Shown here: positions 10,422-22,418 of the stretch, piece after piece
How the letters are laid out: every line of letters starts with the position of its first letter
How positions within the stretch are numbered: the first letter of the stretch is position 1
Assembly (NCBI GenBank): GCA_949358305.1
Contig: OX442319.1
Span: 5,084,001-5,148,000 of the forward strand
Source: Strigamia acuminata
Lineage: Eukaryota > Arthropoda > Chilopoda > Geophilomorpha > Linotaeniidae
Length of the DNA: 64,000 bases
Direction of reading: 5' to 3'
The notes under the pieces: model-generated
Databases searched by the model: none
What the model was told of the DNA's origin: nothing
What the model saw: only the letters and a program-made list of their open reading frames with translations
Translations under genes and position numbers: made by a program

Positions 10422-13400
10422 TTTTTTTGTAGAATATCACGTTATTGGAGTTTTTTGTTGAGAAATGGAGCTTGTTTTATGTGTTAATGAATTTGTATGG
10501 TTACAAATATTTCTGGTAAAAAAATTATTTTGGACTTGCAGTAAAATTGATTTTTTTTATGAGAAAAATTAATTTTTATTCACAAATAGTGGTCCTTTTA
10601 AGGGGATAATGCAGTTTTTCAATCTAAACTTGCGATGTTTTAATCTAAAATTGCCTTTTTTCATTTAAAATTACATATTTTCATCTAAAATTGGTTTAAT
10701 TCATCTAAAATTGGTTTAATTCATCTAAAATTGCTTTATTTCATCTAAAATTTCATTTTTATGTTTTGCAAATATAATATTTCTGTATAAAAAATTTCAA
10801 TTTAATTATCAAAAAAATTTCAATTTTTTCGTGTTATAATTTCAATTTTTACACGTAAAAATTTGGATTTGTGACTAAAAATTGAAATTTTCAAACACAA
10901 ATCGTTTTTTTAAAAAAATTACATTTTCAATCATAAAACTAAATTTTTCAATCAAAAAACTAAATTTTTCAATCAAAAAACTAAATTTTTCAATAAAAAA
11001 ACTAAATTTTTCAATCAAAAAACTAAATTTTTCAATAAAAAAACTAAATTTTTCAATCAAAAAATAAATTTTTCAATCAAAAAATAAATTTTTCAATCAA
11101 AAAATAAATTTTTCAATCAAAAAATAAATTTTTCAATCAAAAAATAATTTTTTCAATCAAAAAACTCAATTTTTCAAACAAGAAACTACGCGTTTGTGCA
11201 TAAAATGCATTTTCTTTAGCAAACTAGCCAAAAATAATACCAAACGAACACAGACTGACCATTCCACATTAAGCCTTCAACGACCAAACTATCAATTAAA
11301 CAAAAAACTTCTGAACCATTTCTCCCACTAGTAAACCCCCAAATCCCATCCAATCTCATCCCAAACATTCCAACTCATTTCAGAACACCAAGCACACGCC
11401 CTGCGAGCGGTCGAACAACGTCCCACCATGACCAGTGTTAGTTCCAATCACTACGCGATCTCCCGCAGCCAAGTCCTGGCCACCGACGAAAACAATTACA
11501 TTCCAATGACCAAACAACAATACATCATTCCCACGAGTGCCACCTACGAGTACAAGAAATCGCCGGTCCCTACGCCGTCCGAATGCAAACCCTTCATAGC
11601 CACCTTGGACCGCACCTACTACGGGCCGAGCGAAATACAAGCGGCCGCCTGCTCGACCATGATCGCCGATTCCATCGATCTTCGGCGCCTGCATCTTGGA
11701 CAGGCCCAGTCGCCGCAACATTCCGTCGGGAAAGCGGCGTCGGTGAACGACGAAGATGGGGAAGACGATGAGGACGGGGCGGAGAATAAGTATAAGAATG
11801 GCGGCGCGCTGTATAGTAAAACGCTGTTGCCGTACAGCATTACGCCGCCGCGGAAGTGCGGGCCGAGCGAAGCCGAGAAGAAGATCGAGGCGCTTACTAA
11901 GCAGTTGGAGGAGGAGATGGAGAATCAGCCAGATGGCGATTATTTTGGTATTTTTTGATATTTACGTGTAAACCGTACTGTCTCGAATTACCATCGACGG
12001 GTTTAAGCAATCACCAATTTTTTCCCAAAACTCACTGACTTTTTCCAAAAATCACCAATTTTTTCTAAAAATCACCAATTTTTTCTAAAAATCACCAATT
12101 TTTTCTAAAAATCACCAATTTTTTCTAAAAATCACCAATTTTTTCTAAAAATTACCAATTTTTTCTAAAAATCACCAATTTTTTCTAAAAATCACCAATT
12201 TTTTCTAAAAATCACCAATTTTTTCTAAAAATCACCAATTTTTTTCCAAAAGTCACCAATTGTTTCCAAAAATCACCAATTTTTTACCAAAATCACCAAT
12301 TTTTTACCAAAATCACCAATTTTTTCCAAAACTCACCGACTTTTTCCAAAACTCACCGACTTTTTCCAAAAATCACCAATTTTTTCCAAAAATCACCAAT
12401 TTTTTCCAAAAATCACCAATTTTTTCCAAAAATCACCAATTTTTTCCAAAAATCACCAATTTTTTCCAAAAATCACCAATTTTTTCCAAAAATTACCAAT
12501 TTTTTCCAAAAATCACCAATTTTTTCCAAAAATCACCAATTTTTTCCAAAAATCACCAATTTTTTCAAAAAATCACCAATTTTTTCAAAAAATCACCAAT
12601 TTTTTCAAAAAATTACCAATTTTTTCAAAAAATTACCAATTTTTTAAAAAAATTACCAATTTTTTTAAAAAATTACCAATTTTTTCAAAAAATCACCAAT
12701 TTTTTCAAAAAATCACCAATTTTTTCAAAAAATCACCAATTTTTTCAAAAAATCACCAATTTTTTCAAAAAATCACCAATTTTTTCAAAAAATCACCAAT
12801 TTTTTCAAAAAATCACCAATTTTTTCAAAAAATCACCAATTTTTTCAAAAAATCACCAATTTTTTCAAAAAATCACCAATTTTTTCAAAAAATCACCAAT
12901 TTTTTCAAAAAATCACCAATTTTTTCCAAAAATCACCATTTTTTTTTTTAGAAAAGTTGGTGAATTTTCGGTTATGGACCGGACCCGAATAAACGCCGGG
13001 TTTCAAATAGGCGCTGAGGGCGAGGCCCAAGCCAAAAAAAATTATAAACGTCTTGTCGTTTATTTGAGGCAGTACCGTATATATTTATATACCATATATA
13101 TTTTTGCTAGAAAATGTAAAATTTGGATAAATTTTATTTTCTTTTAATTGAAGGTGTGTGTCACACGTGCAGCGAGAAAGTGACGGGCGCCGGTCAGGCG
13201 TGCCAGGCCATGGGGAACCTGTACCATACCAATTGCTTCATTTGTTGTTCGTGCGGAAGAGCGCTGAGGGGAAAGGCTTTTTATAACGTGCACGGGAAGG
13301 TGTACTGCGAAGAAGATTATTTGGTAAAAGGAAAATGGTGGACTTTGACCGATAGTGTTGTGATATCCGTGTTGCGTTATTTTTTTTGGCGTTAGTGCGT

Positions 13401-16301
13401 TGTTCAGCGTTGTTGTGTTGCGAAATAACGACTGCGTTGCGTTATTTTGTGCATAACGCAACGCCTCGCACGAAAAAAATAACGCTGATTGCTGTTATCC
13501 AATCAGTGCTCGGAACAACAAAACAATAAGAATAACACGGATACGTTTCCATGTTATCTTATTTGGTTCATGATAACGTTAACCTGGCAATGATTGGTAT
13601 CAGCATTTTGTTTATTGGTCAAGGTCTAATTTTTCTAATTGTTCCGTCGAATTTTGATCATATTTGTAGTCATTTTGATAGAATGTCGATTTTTTTATTC
13701 AATACTTTCAAACGTGTGAGATTTTTATAAATTTTAACTAAAAGCGATAAAAATTAAGTGAATTTCGGCAAAAAGAGATGAAAAATCGATGAATTTTGAC
13801 TAAATTCGATGAATTTCGACTAAATTCGATGAATTTCGACTAAAATCGATGAATTTCGACAAAATTCGAAGAATTTCGACTAAATTCGATGAATTTCGAC
13901 TAAATTCGATGAATTTCGACTAAATTCGACTAAATTTCGACTAAATTCGATGAATTTCGACTAAATTTGACAAATTTGGACAAAAATCTTTTAATTTTAT
14001 TTGACGAATCTTCACAACACAGCCGTTACACTCCACTTACTACATTTTTCAGTATTCCGGATTCCAACACACAGCCGAAAAATGTGCCATATGTGGCCAC
14101 TTAATCATGGAAATGGTAAACCAACCCTTTCCAACAACACCACACCCCCATCCCTCTAACATCACTTGGCTTACTTTCCATCCAGATCCTCCAAGCGATG
14201 GGAAAGTCCTACCACCCGGGTTGTTTCCGCTGCTTCATATGCAATGAATGCCTGGACGGTGTTCCATTCACCGTCGACGTCGACAACAAAATCTACTGCG
14301 TCAACGACTACCACAGGCAAGTTTCTCCGCCGGCCGTAGCCGCGGAAATGCTAATTCTCTTTTAGCAGCGCGAAATAAGCAACGGGTGCCGGGGGAATGA
14401 TTTCCCTAACTCTTCCTCCTTGCTCTTTGCAGAGTATATGCGCCCAAATGTGCTGCGTGTGGGAAAGCTATCACTCCGGTAGAGGTATCTGCACTTGTCT
14501 GACACTTTGTGTGCAACAATTACAAAGTTGTTTGTGGTAACAGTGACATTGGACACCAAAAAGTCGATTTTTTCTTTTTTAATGTTTGATTTGGTGTTTA
14601 GAAAAAAGGGAGATTCAGAAACTGTTTTGCACTTTCCATTTTAGTTAATAAATTTTCTCAGTAATGATGAAACAATGTGCGGAAGTGTAAAATGGTCAGT
14701 GGATACCTTTTGATTTTGGTGATGATGCAAATTGTAATTGTACTAATGGTGGTTGTACCGTGTACTAATGGTGGGGTTGGAGGTTAAGTGGGGAAGTAAT
14801 TGTTTCATGGTGTCATTGTTATTCTATTTTTTTTTTTTTTAACATTCTAACGCTATTTTCTATTTTAATATTTTCATTATTGTTATTTTTTTTTTTTTGG
14901 GATTTTGAAATTTATAATGTGAATTCTTTTTCCGATTTTTAGGGGACCGAAGAAACCGTTCGTGTAGTATCGATGGATAAAGATTTTCATGTCGATTGTT
15001 ACGTGTGTGAGGTAAATTGGGTTTGGATGAGAGCGAGGAAATGGGGTTTACGGACATGTAAATAACGAACTTTACGGGGGAAACCAAAATATTTCAGCTA
15101 AAGGTGGAAACACAAGGGAGCGAGTAAAATTCCAAAGCTTGCTTTTACAAGTTTAAAGAGGGAGTCATTTACAAGCTAACTAGAAATTCCCGCCAAAATC
15201 ACCTCCATGAATTTTCTCACGATTCTGATTGGATGTCAAAGTCACATGACCAAAACACTGGCAAGCTTGACGCTGGTAAATCAAACTCAGTTTGATCGGA
15301 GCGGGTGAGTACAAGCTCGCTTCAAAACAAAGCTTTGAATAAAAACGCAAGTTTGTGTTTGCTCAAGCGGGCGAGTTTTTAGCCGCTTTTTCAAGTAAAG
15401 CAAGATTTTAAATTTTACCACCTTTAGCCTACAGTGCTGGACTGGCCCGTGACATTGTGAAATTTTTTTTCATTTTCCGCGGCCCGAACTATCCAGATCT
15501 CCCGGTATAAATTTGTTCTCGTGGCCCGTCCAGGTTTCCTGGTACTAAATTTGTTCCCAGTCCAGGTTTGCTAGCCTAACATTTGAATCTAGTTCTGAAT
15601 ATTGGTGCAAACGCGTATAGCCCATAATTATCTAGTTTAAAAAATATTTAAACTAGATAGCGTGAAGGCAGTTTGTACGAACCAGATATCTGACATACTA
15701 TAGGTGGAAGCTGGGAATGTTATTCATTGTTATTCAATAGGAATGATGTCACGTACAGACACGAAACGAGTTTTGCATACGTTTTAGAGTTTTTGAAAGT
15801 AGCTACTCAAACAGTTTACACCGGCATGCCGGTAGAAAGTGAAACGTGCCGGTGTGAAGTGAAAAACCTATTTTTTTGTTTTTTAATTTAAAAGAGCCCA
15901 GATAAATAATTATGTTGGAATTTGGGGCTGAAATTTGAGTTTTCTGGATATTCTGAAGATTATTACTAAAATTTGGGAAAATTTATACAAGTTTTGGCCA
16001 ATTTCCTACATTTTGGACACTGGTCGTTTAGTGCAAATGACTTTTCGAACGTTAGGTCAGGTGAGATCAGGTTAAAGTTGCTTCCATCGCTAAAACGGTG
16101 TCACTATGGTGAACTTGGTTCCTAAAACAAATTTCCCGCTTACAGGACTGTGGTATGCAGCTAACAGACGAGCCTGACAAGCGCTGCTACCCCATGGAGA
16201 CTCATCTTTTGTGTCACACTTGCCATGTGGCTCGCTTAGATTCCGGTGAGGTTTTTCCACCACCGGTTCCACAACGCTCGCTACAGATCAGCGAAATGTA
16301 G
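9824..16301 (+). CDS. jub: AJUBA/LIMD1/WTIP-family LIM protein (Jub)
   Basis: Eight exons join to 554 residues: 9824-10283, 11384-11947, 13154-13323, 14053-14115, 14186-14316, 14433-14484, 14943-15011 and 16146-16301. The N-terminal 340 residues are low-complexity preLIM sequence with Ser/Pro stretches and an acidic patch. Three tandem LIM domains follow: [20 protein letters not shown], then [20 protein letters not shown], then [20 protein letters not shown], ending [20 protein letters not shown]. The spacing of zinc-binding Cys/His residues is complete in all three. The family scaffolds adherens-junction and Hippo-pathway complexes (it restrains Warts/LATS) and enters the nucleus. Intron 5 has a GC donor (AG|GCAAGT). 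Introns 2 and 7 hold a minisatellite and two small transposons. AATAAA lies at 16678. Only this family fits. Confidence 0.95.
10925..11175. repeat. 20-bp A/T-tract minisatellite in AJUBA intron 1
   Basis: About twelve copies of a unit like AAACTAAATTTTTCAATCAA run in tandem. The two flanking parts (10630-10760) carry a related TCATCTAAAATTG repeat. Each unit has one A-tract and one T-tract about 10 bp apart. Confidence 0.9.
12010..12950. repeat. Long 20-bp minisatellite (AATCACCAATTTTTTCCAAA) in AJUBA intron 2
   Basis: Some 45 almost identical 20-bp units fill about 0.94 kb, in exact register with the 60-base lines. Early units have TTTTCTAAA, later ones TTTTCCAAA and then TTTTCAAAA, so variants are clustered as expected for unequal exchange. 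The region is open in one frame only because 60 is divisible by 3; it is not a gene. Confidence 0.97.
13790..13975. repeat. Minisatellite TTCGACTAAATTCGATGAAT in AJUBA intron 3
   Basis: About nine near-identical 19-20 bp units are present. This intron also has a GC-richer segment (about 13360-13548) with partial inverted termini (TATCCGTGTTGCGTTATT against AATAACACGGATA), possibly a decayed MITE. Confidence 0.8.
14317..14432 (+). other. GC-AG intron of AJUBA
   Basis: The codon frame between the second and third LIM domains (NDYHR|VYAPKC) is restored only if the donor is AG|GCAAGT at 14315-14322 and the acceptor is TTTGCAG at 14426-14432. GC donors normally have this extended AG|GCAAGT match to U1. 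Confidence 0.9.
15101..15424. mobile_element. MITE with TA target duplication in AJUBA intron 7
   Basis: Termini are inverted: AAGGTGGAAAC on the left and, on the right, the reverse complement of AAGGTGGTAAAA. They are flanked by TA on both sides (15099-15100, 15425-15426). Length is about 324 bp with no ORF. A TA duplication points to the Tc1/mariner superfamily. Confidence 0.7.
15432..15570. mobile_element. 139-bp hAT-type MITE
   Basis: It begins CAGTGCTGGACTGGCCC and ends TCCCAGTCCAGGTTTG. It lies between near-identical 8-bp duplications TTAGCCTA (15424-15431) and CTAGCCTA (15571-15578). It is homologous to the 145-bp element at 33640-33784: both share CCCGG(C/T)A(A/T)TAAATTTGTTC near the right end. 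Confidence 0.8.
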
Positions 16302-16978
16302 AATAAGTAGCTTATACAAGAATCTTGGAAGTGCTTTTGTTTTGTACTTAATTTTTCTTAGAAAACTTTATACTAAGCACCTGCTTGACGAATTGCTAGT
16401 TTGAAACTATTTAAATGTTTTTAGATCTTTTTGCACTTTTTATAAAATCAAAAGATGGCTGCTGTATTTGCTATGCATTGGTTTTTTATTTTTATTTTTG
16501 TAAATATTTGGTATTTAATAAGATGTCTTTTTTTTTTTTAATGCAAGCTCAATAAGAATATTGATGGTGTTTAGATAGTGTTAATTGTTATAAGTGTAGA
16601 ATTTATTTTTAGATGTTAACATAAAAATTTGTGTAATATTGTTAGAAATTTCATCATAGTGTTTTCATTATGTGGAAAAATAAAGAAAAGTTATGAAATA
16701 ATCCTTGGATTTAGAAAATCACTACAGCAAAATCCATTTGGATGCACAACTACACCATCTAGTAGTGATTTTTAAAACTTCTTAAGATTAATCCTTGAAG
16801 CAGTTTTTGATGTCATGTGACCACTATAACGCTGAGATCAATCCTGGGCTGAGACTTGGAGGTAAAAATGGCGGCTTTGTTGACAACTGCATCCCATCCT
16901 CAACAAGAAAATGAAAAATTCACACAAACTATTGGTTATGACGCTTGATTAGTTGGTTTTACGGTTGATGGAAGCAAG

Positions 16979-19900
16979 ATGGAGTCAACAGTGTGTGAAG
17001 AAACTGTCTTAATTACAGGGAATATGACAGATGGTGATGCAGATGCTGCATCTGGTCAAAGTGCCATTTCTGCACATTCTTGTCAATATAAAAACACTGT
17101 GTCAATAGTGTGTTCTGCTAGTGAGTTTCTTGTTGAAGATTCAAGCCTTGCTTTTCAACCAGGTGCATTCTTTTTGCATTCATGTGTATTGATCATTTTT
17201 AAATTTAAATTCTATTTTGCTTTGCAGCTGCAAAAATATTAAATAAATACAGAAAAATTCAACCTCAACCAGGAATCAACAAAACAAATGCATCAACAAT
17301 TGTAATGCTAGATTCAGCCAGTAGTCAATCAATCCATGAATTGTCAAAGACGTCCAGTAATTCCAACTCCATATTGCATGTAGAGCAATTGCAAATTGCA
17401 GGATATTGTAAGAGCTGTTGTTGCAGTCTGTGAATTAGTCAAGTAATGAATTGATTTGTTTTTGTAGATTGTAATATTTGTAATTATTTCTACCAAGGAT
17501 CAACTAATTGTCCGGCGCATACTGAACCATCGCTTGTTATTTTGGACTCGTCAATACCAACACAAGCTAGATTGACATTACCAAAACAATTGTATCTCCA
17601 GAAATCAAATGTTGTCACTGAAGCAACAGGTATAGAAATGCAAGTAGATGGGTTCATGTGGCATTCAAATATTCAAAATACAGTTGAAAAACTATTCAAA
17701 ATGGAGGCGATTTTGCAATTTTGCAATTTTGCAATTTTAACAATTTGAACAATTTTGCAATTTTTGTAATTTTGCAATTTTGCAATTTTGCAATTTTTGC
17801 AATTTTGCAATTTTAACAATTTTGCAATTTTAACAATTTTGTAATTTTAACAATTTTGCAATTTTGCACTTTTAACAATTTTGTAATTTTAATAATTTTG
17901 TAATTTTGCAATTTTAACAATTTTGTAATTTTAACAATTTTGCACTTTTAACAATTTTGCAATTTTAACAATTTTGCACTTTTAACAATTTTGCAATTTT
18001 AACAATTTTGCAATTTTGCAATTTTAACAATTTTGTAATTTTAACAATTTTGCAATTTTAACAATTTTGCACTTTTAACAATTTTGCAATTTTAACAATT
18101 TTGTAATTTTAACAATTTTGCAATTTTAACAATTTTGCACTTTTAACAATTTTGCAATTTTAACAATTTTGCAATTTTAACAATTTTGCACTTATAACAA
18201 TTTTGCAATTTGAACAATTTTGCAATTTTAGCAATTTTGTAATTTTAACAATTTTATAATTTTAACAATTTTGTAATTTTAACAATTTTGTAATTTTGCA
18301 ATTTTAACAATTTTTTAATTTTACAATTTTAACAATTTTGTACTTTTGAATTTGTCACGTGATTTGTCAGATGACACTGCTTTAAGCGGCATGCCGCTAC
18401 AAGTGAAACTACCATCATTTGGAAACTTCACTTACAAATGCCGATATAAACGGAGTTTACCCGCAATCTGGTCAAACCTGCGCTATAGCGACATGCCGCT
18501 TAAAGCAGAGTAGAACGGTCGGTTCCACCAACCAACTGCATAATTGCAAAAACAAAAAAAAGTATTATATCATTTTTCTAGGTGTATGGACGCAAGTTAC
18601 ACTCGAGAAAAAATCGCAGTTTGGTCCTTTGGTTGGCAAAACTTTAGCTAAAGAGGAAATCGATGGAATCCACATAAGCGACAAAAATAACTTATGGAAA
18701 GTGTACAACGACAATGAATTAACTTACGGCTTGGAAGCCGACGACGAAAACCAATGCAATTGGATGATGTTTGTACAGCGTGCTCGCACCAGCGCCGAAC
18801 AGAACGTAGTGGCGTTCTTGCTCTCCTCGCAAGTCTATTTCATGACGATGAAAACAATATTACCGGATACGGAACTGCTCTACTGGTTTTCCACCGACTT
18901 TTGTGCCTTGCTGGGCATTCCGATTAAACCCGAGGACGGGTTTGCCTGTTCAGAGTGCTCGAAAAAGTTTCTCACTTTCAACGGATTAAACAGGCACACG
19001 AAATATCTGCATGCAAGTACTGCCGGAAGAAAGTTTCAGTGCTCCATGTGCCAAAAGTTCTTCACTTCTGCCAGTAAATTGAGTATTCATGCACTAGGCC
19101 ACATGGGAATTAAACCACATACGTGTAATATATGCAATAAACAGTTTAGCGACGCCAGTAATTTACGAGGACATTTAAGTATTCATACAGGTAAATGATG
19201 AACGGGGCTCGAAATGGAAAATTTCACAAAATTGCAAATTTTACGAAGATATGACGTAAAATACTAATTGTATGAATAACATTTAAATGATGTTATTTAT
19301 CCATAAATAACATCATTTATTTGTTGATGTTATACAATTCCACTTCAAAATTTAAAAAAATAATTCGTACAATTACAAAATTACGAGGAAAAAATTATCA
19401 CGAAGTGGAACAATATTTTATGTAATTTAGTGAACCAGAACGATAGGTGCGTTCAATCTTATATGGATTTCTTTGATTTTGCTGATTTTCTTTATTTCTG
19501 GAGACCGGAAATGATGTATTTTTACATCGTCGAATGGAAATCGGATTTCTGAAAATCCACATTTAGGGTCGATTTTCTTGATTTTTTTTTATTATCAGCC
19601 ATCTTGATTTTTCTGTCGTGGTTTTTTTGGCTGCATTTGAGCACTTAAATGCGACCGGTTGAGTTTAAATGTTCGGCCGTATTTTGCAAGGGAAAATTAC
19701 AACATTTTGGCCGCATTTGAGCCCTCAAAATCTGCCTTTGGATTTAAATGTTCTGGCGTGCTTTTTCCGTGTTGTTTGACACAGCAACGACGAATTTCAA
19801 AACAGAAAGTTGATCAAACATTTGATATTGCATAACAGGAAGTTGGTATAATGGTTCAAATTGCGCATGTGCAACAGTTGGATTTTGGGAAAATTTTCAT

Positions 19901-20429
19901 TCATTCAAAGTTGAATTCCGATTTACTCGATTTCTGAAAATCAAGGAAATCAGGATTTCAGAAATCCATTTAAGATTGAGCGCACCTAATTTTCTCTGGT
20001 ACATTTCCAGCCCTGACGATATACCAAAATGGCGGTGCAGGAATTACTAATTTTTTAAAATGATTTTTAGGTGAAAGACGGTTTAAATGCAACTCGTGCT
20101 TAAAGACTTTTAGACAGAAAGCTCATCTAGTGTCTCATATGCTTACACACACGGGCGAAAAGAAATACAAGTGTCATTTCTGCGATCGCTGGTTTGCTCG
20201 CACTTCAGATCTACGGCAGCACGAGATCACACATAATTGTGAACGGTTATATCCTTGTCCTATATGCAAGAAGACATTTTACAGACTTCAGACCCAAAAG
20301 AAACATTTGAAGGTTCACGGTGGGCAACGAGACTTTGAATGTACGCAGTGTGAAAAAAGGTTTTTTACCAAATATCATTTAGAAAGACATTGTAAATCAT
20401 GCAGAGGGAAAGACAGTGCTAAATTGTAA
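16979..20429 (+). CDS. PRDM-family transcription factor: PR/SET domain plus C2H2 zinc fingers
   Basis: Five exons join to 497 residues: 16979-17162, 17228-17407, 17468-17629, 18582-19190 and 20071-20429. A small Cys/His knuckle (YCNICNYFYQGSTNCPAH, about 120-140) precedes ARLTLPKQLYL. The PR/SET domain runs from GVWTQVTLEKKSQFGPLVGK to NWMMFVQRARTSAEQNVVAF and LLYWFSTDFCALLGIP. Eight or so C2H2 fingers follow. The order knuckle, LP(K/H)QL, GVW, FGPLVG and NWMMFV is that of the PRDM4/PRDM10/PRDM15 group rather than Blimp-1. Such proteins bind DNA and recruit chromatin regulators in the nucleus. Which orthologue it is would need a tree. Intron 3 carries a minisatellite and a small inverted-repeat element; intron 4 holds nested transposons. 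A YY1-like AAAATGGCGGC lies at about 16866, upstream of the ATG. Confidence 0.88.
17706..18345. repeat. 17-bp minisatellite (TTTTAACAATTTTGCAA) in PRDM intron 3
   Basis: About 36 tandem units alternate AACAATTTTG(C/T)AATTTT and AACAATTTTGCACTTTT. This is the one large A/T-tract array here with a unit clearly shorter than 20 bp. Confidence 0.95.
18377..18508. mobile_element. 132-bp inverted-repeat element in PRDM intron 3
   Basis: The left end CTGCTTTAAGCGGCATGCCG is matched on the right by the reverse complement of CTGCTTTAAGCGGCATGTCG. There is no coding capacity and no clear target duplication, so the superfamily is unknown. Confidence 0.65.
19203..20015. mobile_element. Possible hAT-type element in PRDM intron 4, carrying a nested MITE
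   Basis: The ends CGGGGCTCGAAATG and CATTTCCAGCCCTG are imperfect inverted repeats like hAT termini. The flanking 8-mers agree at only 5 of 8 bases, so this is a weak call. Confidence 0.4.
19446..19986. mobile_element. 541-bp MITE with ~28-bp inverted ends and TA duplication
   Basis: The left end GGTGCGTTCAATCTTATATG and the right end (reverse complement GGTGCGCTCAATCTTAAATG) extend to ATTTC. TA flanks both sides (19444-19445, 19987-19988). It is non-coding. Tc1/mariner-like insertion is likely. Confidence 0.78.
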
Positions 20430-21087
20430 GGATAATTTCACTAAGTTATATTATCTTGTTCAATCATTGTGCTAAAAATAATTATTGATAATTTTTTTTG
20501 CATTTGTGATAATTCCTTGTTCAATAAATAATACTAAAATAATCCATCCAGTGGCAGCGAAAAATTTATTCAAGACAGATTCTAAGTATAAGCTGCGAAA
20601 GAAACGCAGAATTCCAAAAATTTAAAATTTTATTAGAAAACAAGATATAATTTTATTTATGAAATTAATTCCATCTATTTTTATTTAATTTCCTATGGAT
20701 TTTAAAGGTTCCCAAAAGGGAATCCAGGTTTTCTGAACTGCTAACGTATTAGTTTATAATTTTACCACTGTGGCGCCATAATCAAGCAAAATGGCTGCAC
20801 CCGTGGAGTCGTGTGTAAGAAACAAGACGGTGACAGCATTGGTTTTCAATGTAAAAAATTGAAAAATACGCTGAGGATGCGAATGAATAAAAAGAAATGA
20901 CGGAGATTAAACTATTTATGTAGAGGAAAGAAAGCTTAAATATACCTATTTTGTTTGGTTTTATTTAGATTTATTATAAAATTCAGGTTAGTGACCTCGT
21001 TTCACTCCGGTGGTGTAATGACGTCATGACTTATCCCTTCCATGTTAAATGTGCACTTTTTAAGACGATGACAGTTGCGGGTTTAAG
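20430..21087. other. PRDM 3' UTR and MKRN2OS promoter region
   Basis: AATAAA occurs at about 20524. No further exon is evident. A perfect CRE palindrome TGACGTCA lies at 21019-21026. Confidence 0.6.
21019..21026. promoter_or_regulatory. CRE palindrome TGACGTCA upstream of the MKRN2OS-like gene
   Basis: The site is an exact match to the CREB/ATF consensus, 62 bases before the start codon. A YY1-like AAGATGGCGG overlaps the start codon itself (about 21085-21094). Confidence 0.55.
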
Positions 21088-22322
21088 ATGGCGGAAGAGG
21101 AGAGATCAATTCTGTGTTTCCAGCATTGCGAGTTAAAAAAACGCGTTTTTTGTTTTAAATTCCCATCTATATGCCCGATATGTGGTTGCGATCTACTGTC
21201 ATTGCACACAAGTATGTTAATGCCACCATTTAGAGTACCAATTCCATTTACTGACGCTTCAAAAACAAGTTGTTGTGTGGTAATAAAACCAACGACAGGA
21301 GATTTCTTACAGTGAGTTGTCAATTTTAAAAATTAATAATGTTTTTTTGATAATTATATTTGTTTATTTCTCCAGTACCTACCACAATTCGTGTAATTTG
21401 CACATTGGAGTAACTGATTCTCAAGGTTAATAAATAATACTACTAAAGAAGTCTATTGGGACCATTTAATGGATGACCCTAAATGAGGCGCCTCTTTGTG
21501 TGTGCAGTCTAGTTCCTTGAATAAAAATGCATTTTAGACCCAAAACAGCATTCTTTAGCAGCCAAAACGCATTTTAGGCATCACACGGCATTATTTAGCT
21601 GCAAAAATGCATTATTTAGCTGCAAAAATGCATTATTTAGCTGCAAAAATGCATTATTTAGCTGCAAAAATGCATTATTTAGTTGCAAAAATGCATTATT
21701 TAGTTGCAAAAATGCATTTTCAGCTGCAAAAATGCATTTTTAGCTGCAAAAATGTATTTTTAGCTGCAAAAATGTATTTTTAGCTGCAAAAATGCATCTT
21801 TTTAGGAAAAAATTTGTGAATGCTTTTTATACTTTTCCACGTAAAACATTGTTTCAGATGTTTAATTAATTTAATTTTTTTTTTAGGTGTTGTTTATGAA
21901 TACAAAAATGAAGGAATTGTTCACACTGAAACGCACTCGTGGGCACAATGCATAGCAATCGACGTGCTCTCAAAATACGACCATGAATGGAGGAGGATGT
22001 GGGACTTAAATTTAAGGAATTTATGTAGCCAATTGACGTGGTCACCACTTAAGTAAGACGTTATTAAACGTGTATAGAATTTTTTTTTTTAAAAAATTAT
22101 ATTACATTAAAAAATAGATACAATGAAGAAACTCACAACTGCTATTCGTTTGTGTTGGCGTTCTTAAGGTTGCTTCAACTGCCGAGTTTATTCCAATATT
22201 TAAGCGATAGAACACTTTTTTGTCAGAAATTCATTTTGCCGCAAACAATGGCGGCAGCAAAGTATATAACACTGTTCCGAAAAATATTGACCGAAAAAAT
22301 CGTTGTCCACATAAAAACATGA
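21088..22322 (+). CDS. MKRN2OS: MKRN2 opposite-strand protein-like (MKRN2OS)
   Basis: Four exons join to 214 residues: 21088-21311, 21376-21425, 21887-22052 and 22118-22322. Features shared with vertebrate MKRN2OS are an N-terminal FQHCELKKRVFCFKFPSICPICGCDL (CPxC), then VPIPFTDASKTSCCVVIKPT, HIGVTDSQGVVYEY, a mid-region ending WSPLKYNEETHNCYSF, and the end LPQTMAAAKYITLFRKI. The HNCYSF/Y-ALTF and (A/S)KxITL(F/Y)R blocks are the most diagnostic. The molecular role of this family is not established; it has no recognised catalytic motif. In vertebrates it overlaps MKRN2; here no MKRN2 is visible on the other strand. Intron 2 holds a 20-bp minisatellite. Confidence 0.85.
21530..21805. repeat. 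20-bp minisatellite (AAAAATGCATTATTTAGCTG) in MKRN2OS intron 2
   Basis: About twelve tandem units are present, drifting to TGCATTTTTAGCTGC at the right end. Confidence 0.92.
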
Positions 22323-22418
22323 GAGAAAGTAATAATTTCCACACAAATTAAACCATTATTACACTAATAAACAATAGCAATCAAACTGTAAATCATTGTT
22401 TACGTCCATTCAGCCGTA

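Noticed and set aside
12260-12950. Long ORF of Phe/Lys/Asn-rich repeats ([12 protein letters not shown] type)
   Set aside because: It is an exact 20-bp minisatellite in an AJUBA intron. The frame is open only because the repeat lacks stops in that phase.
10925-18345. CRISPR-like regular repeats
   Set aside because: The units are directly contiguous with no unique spacers, and the genome is eukaryotic.
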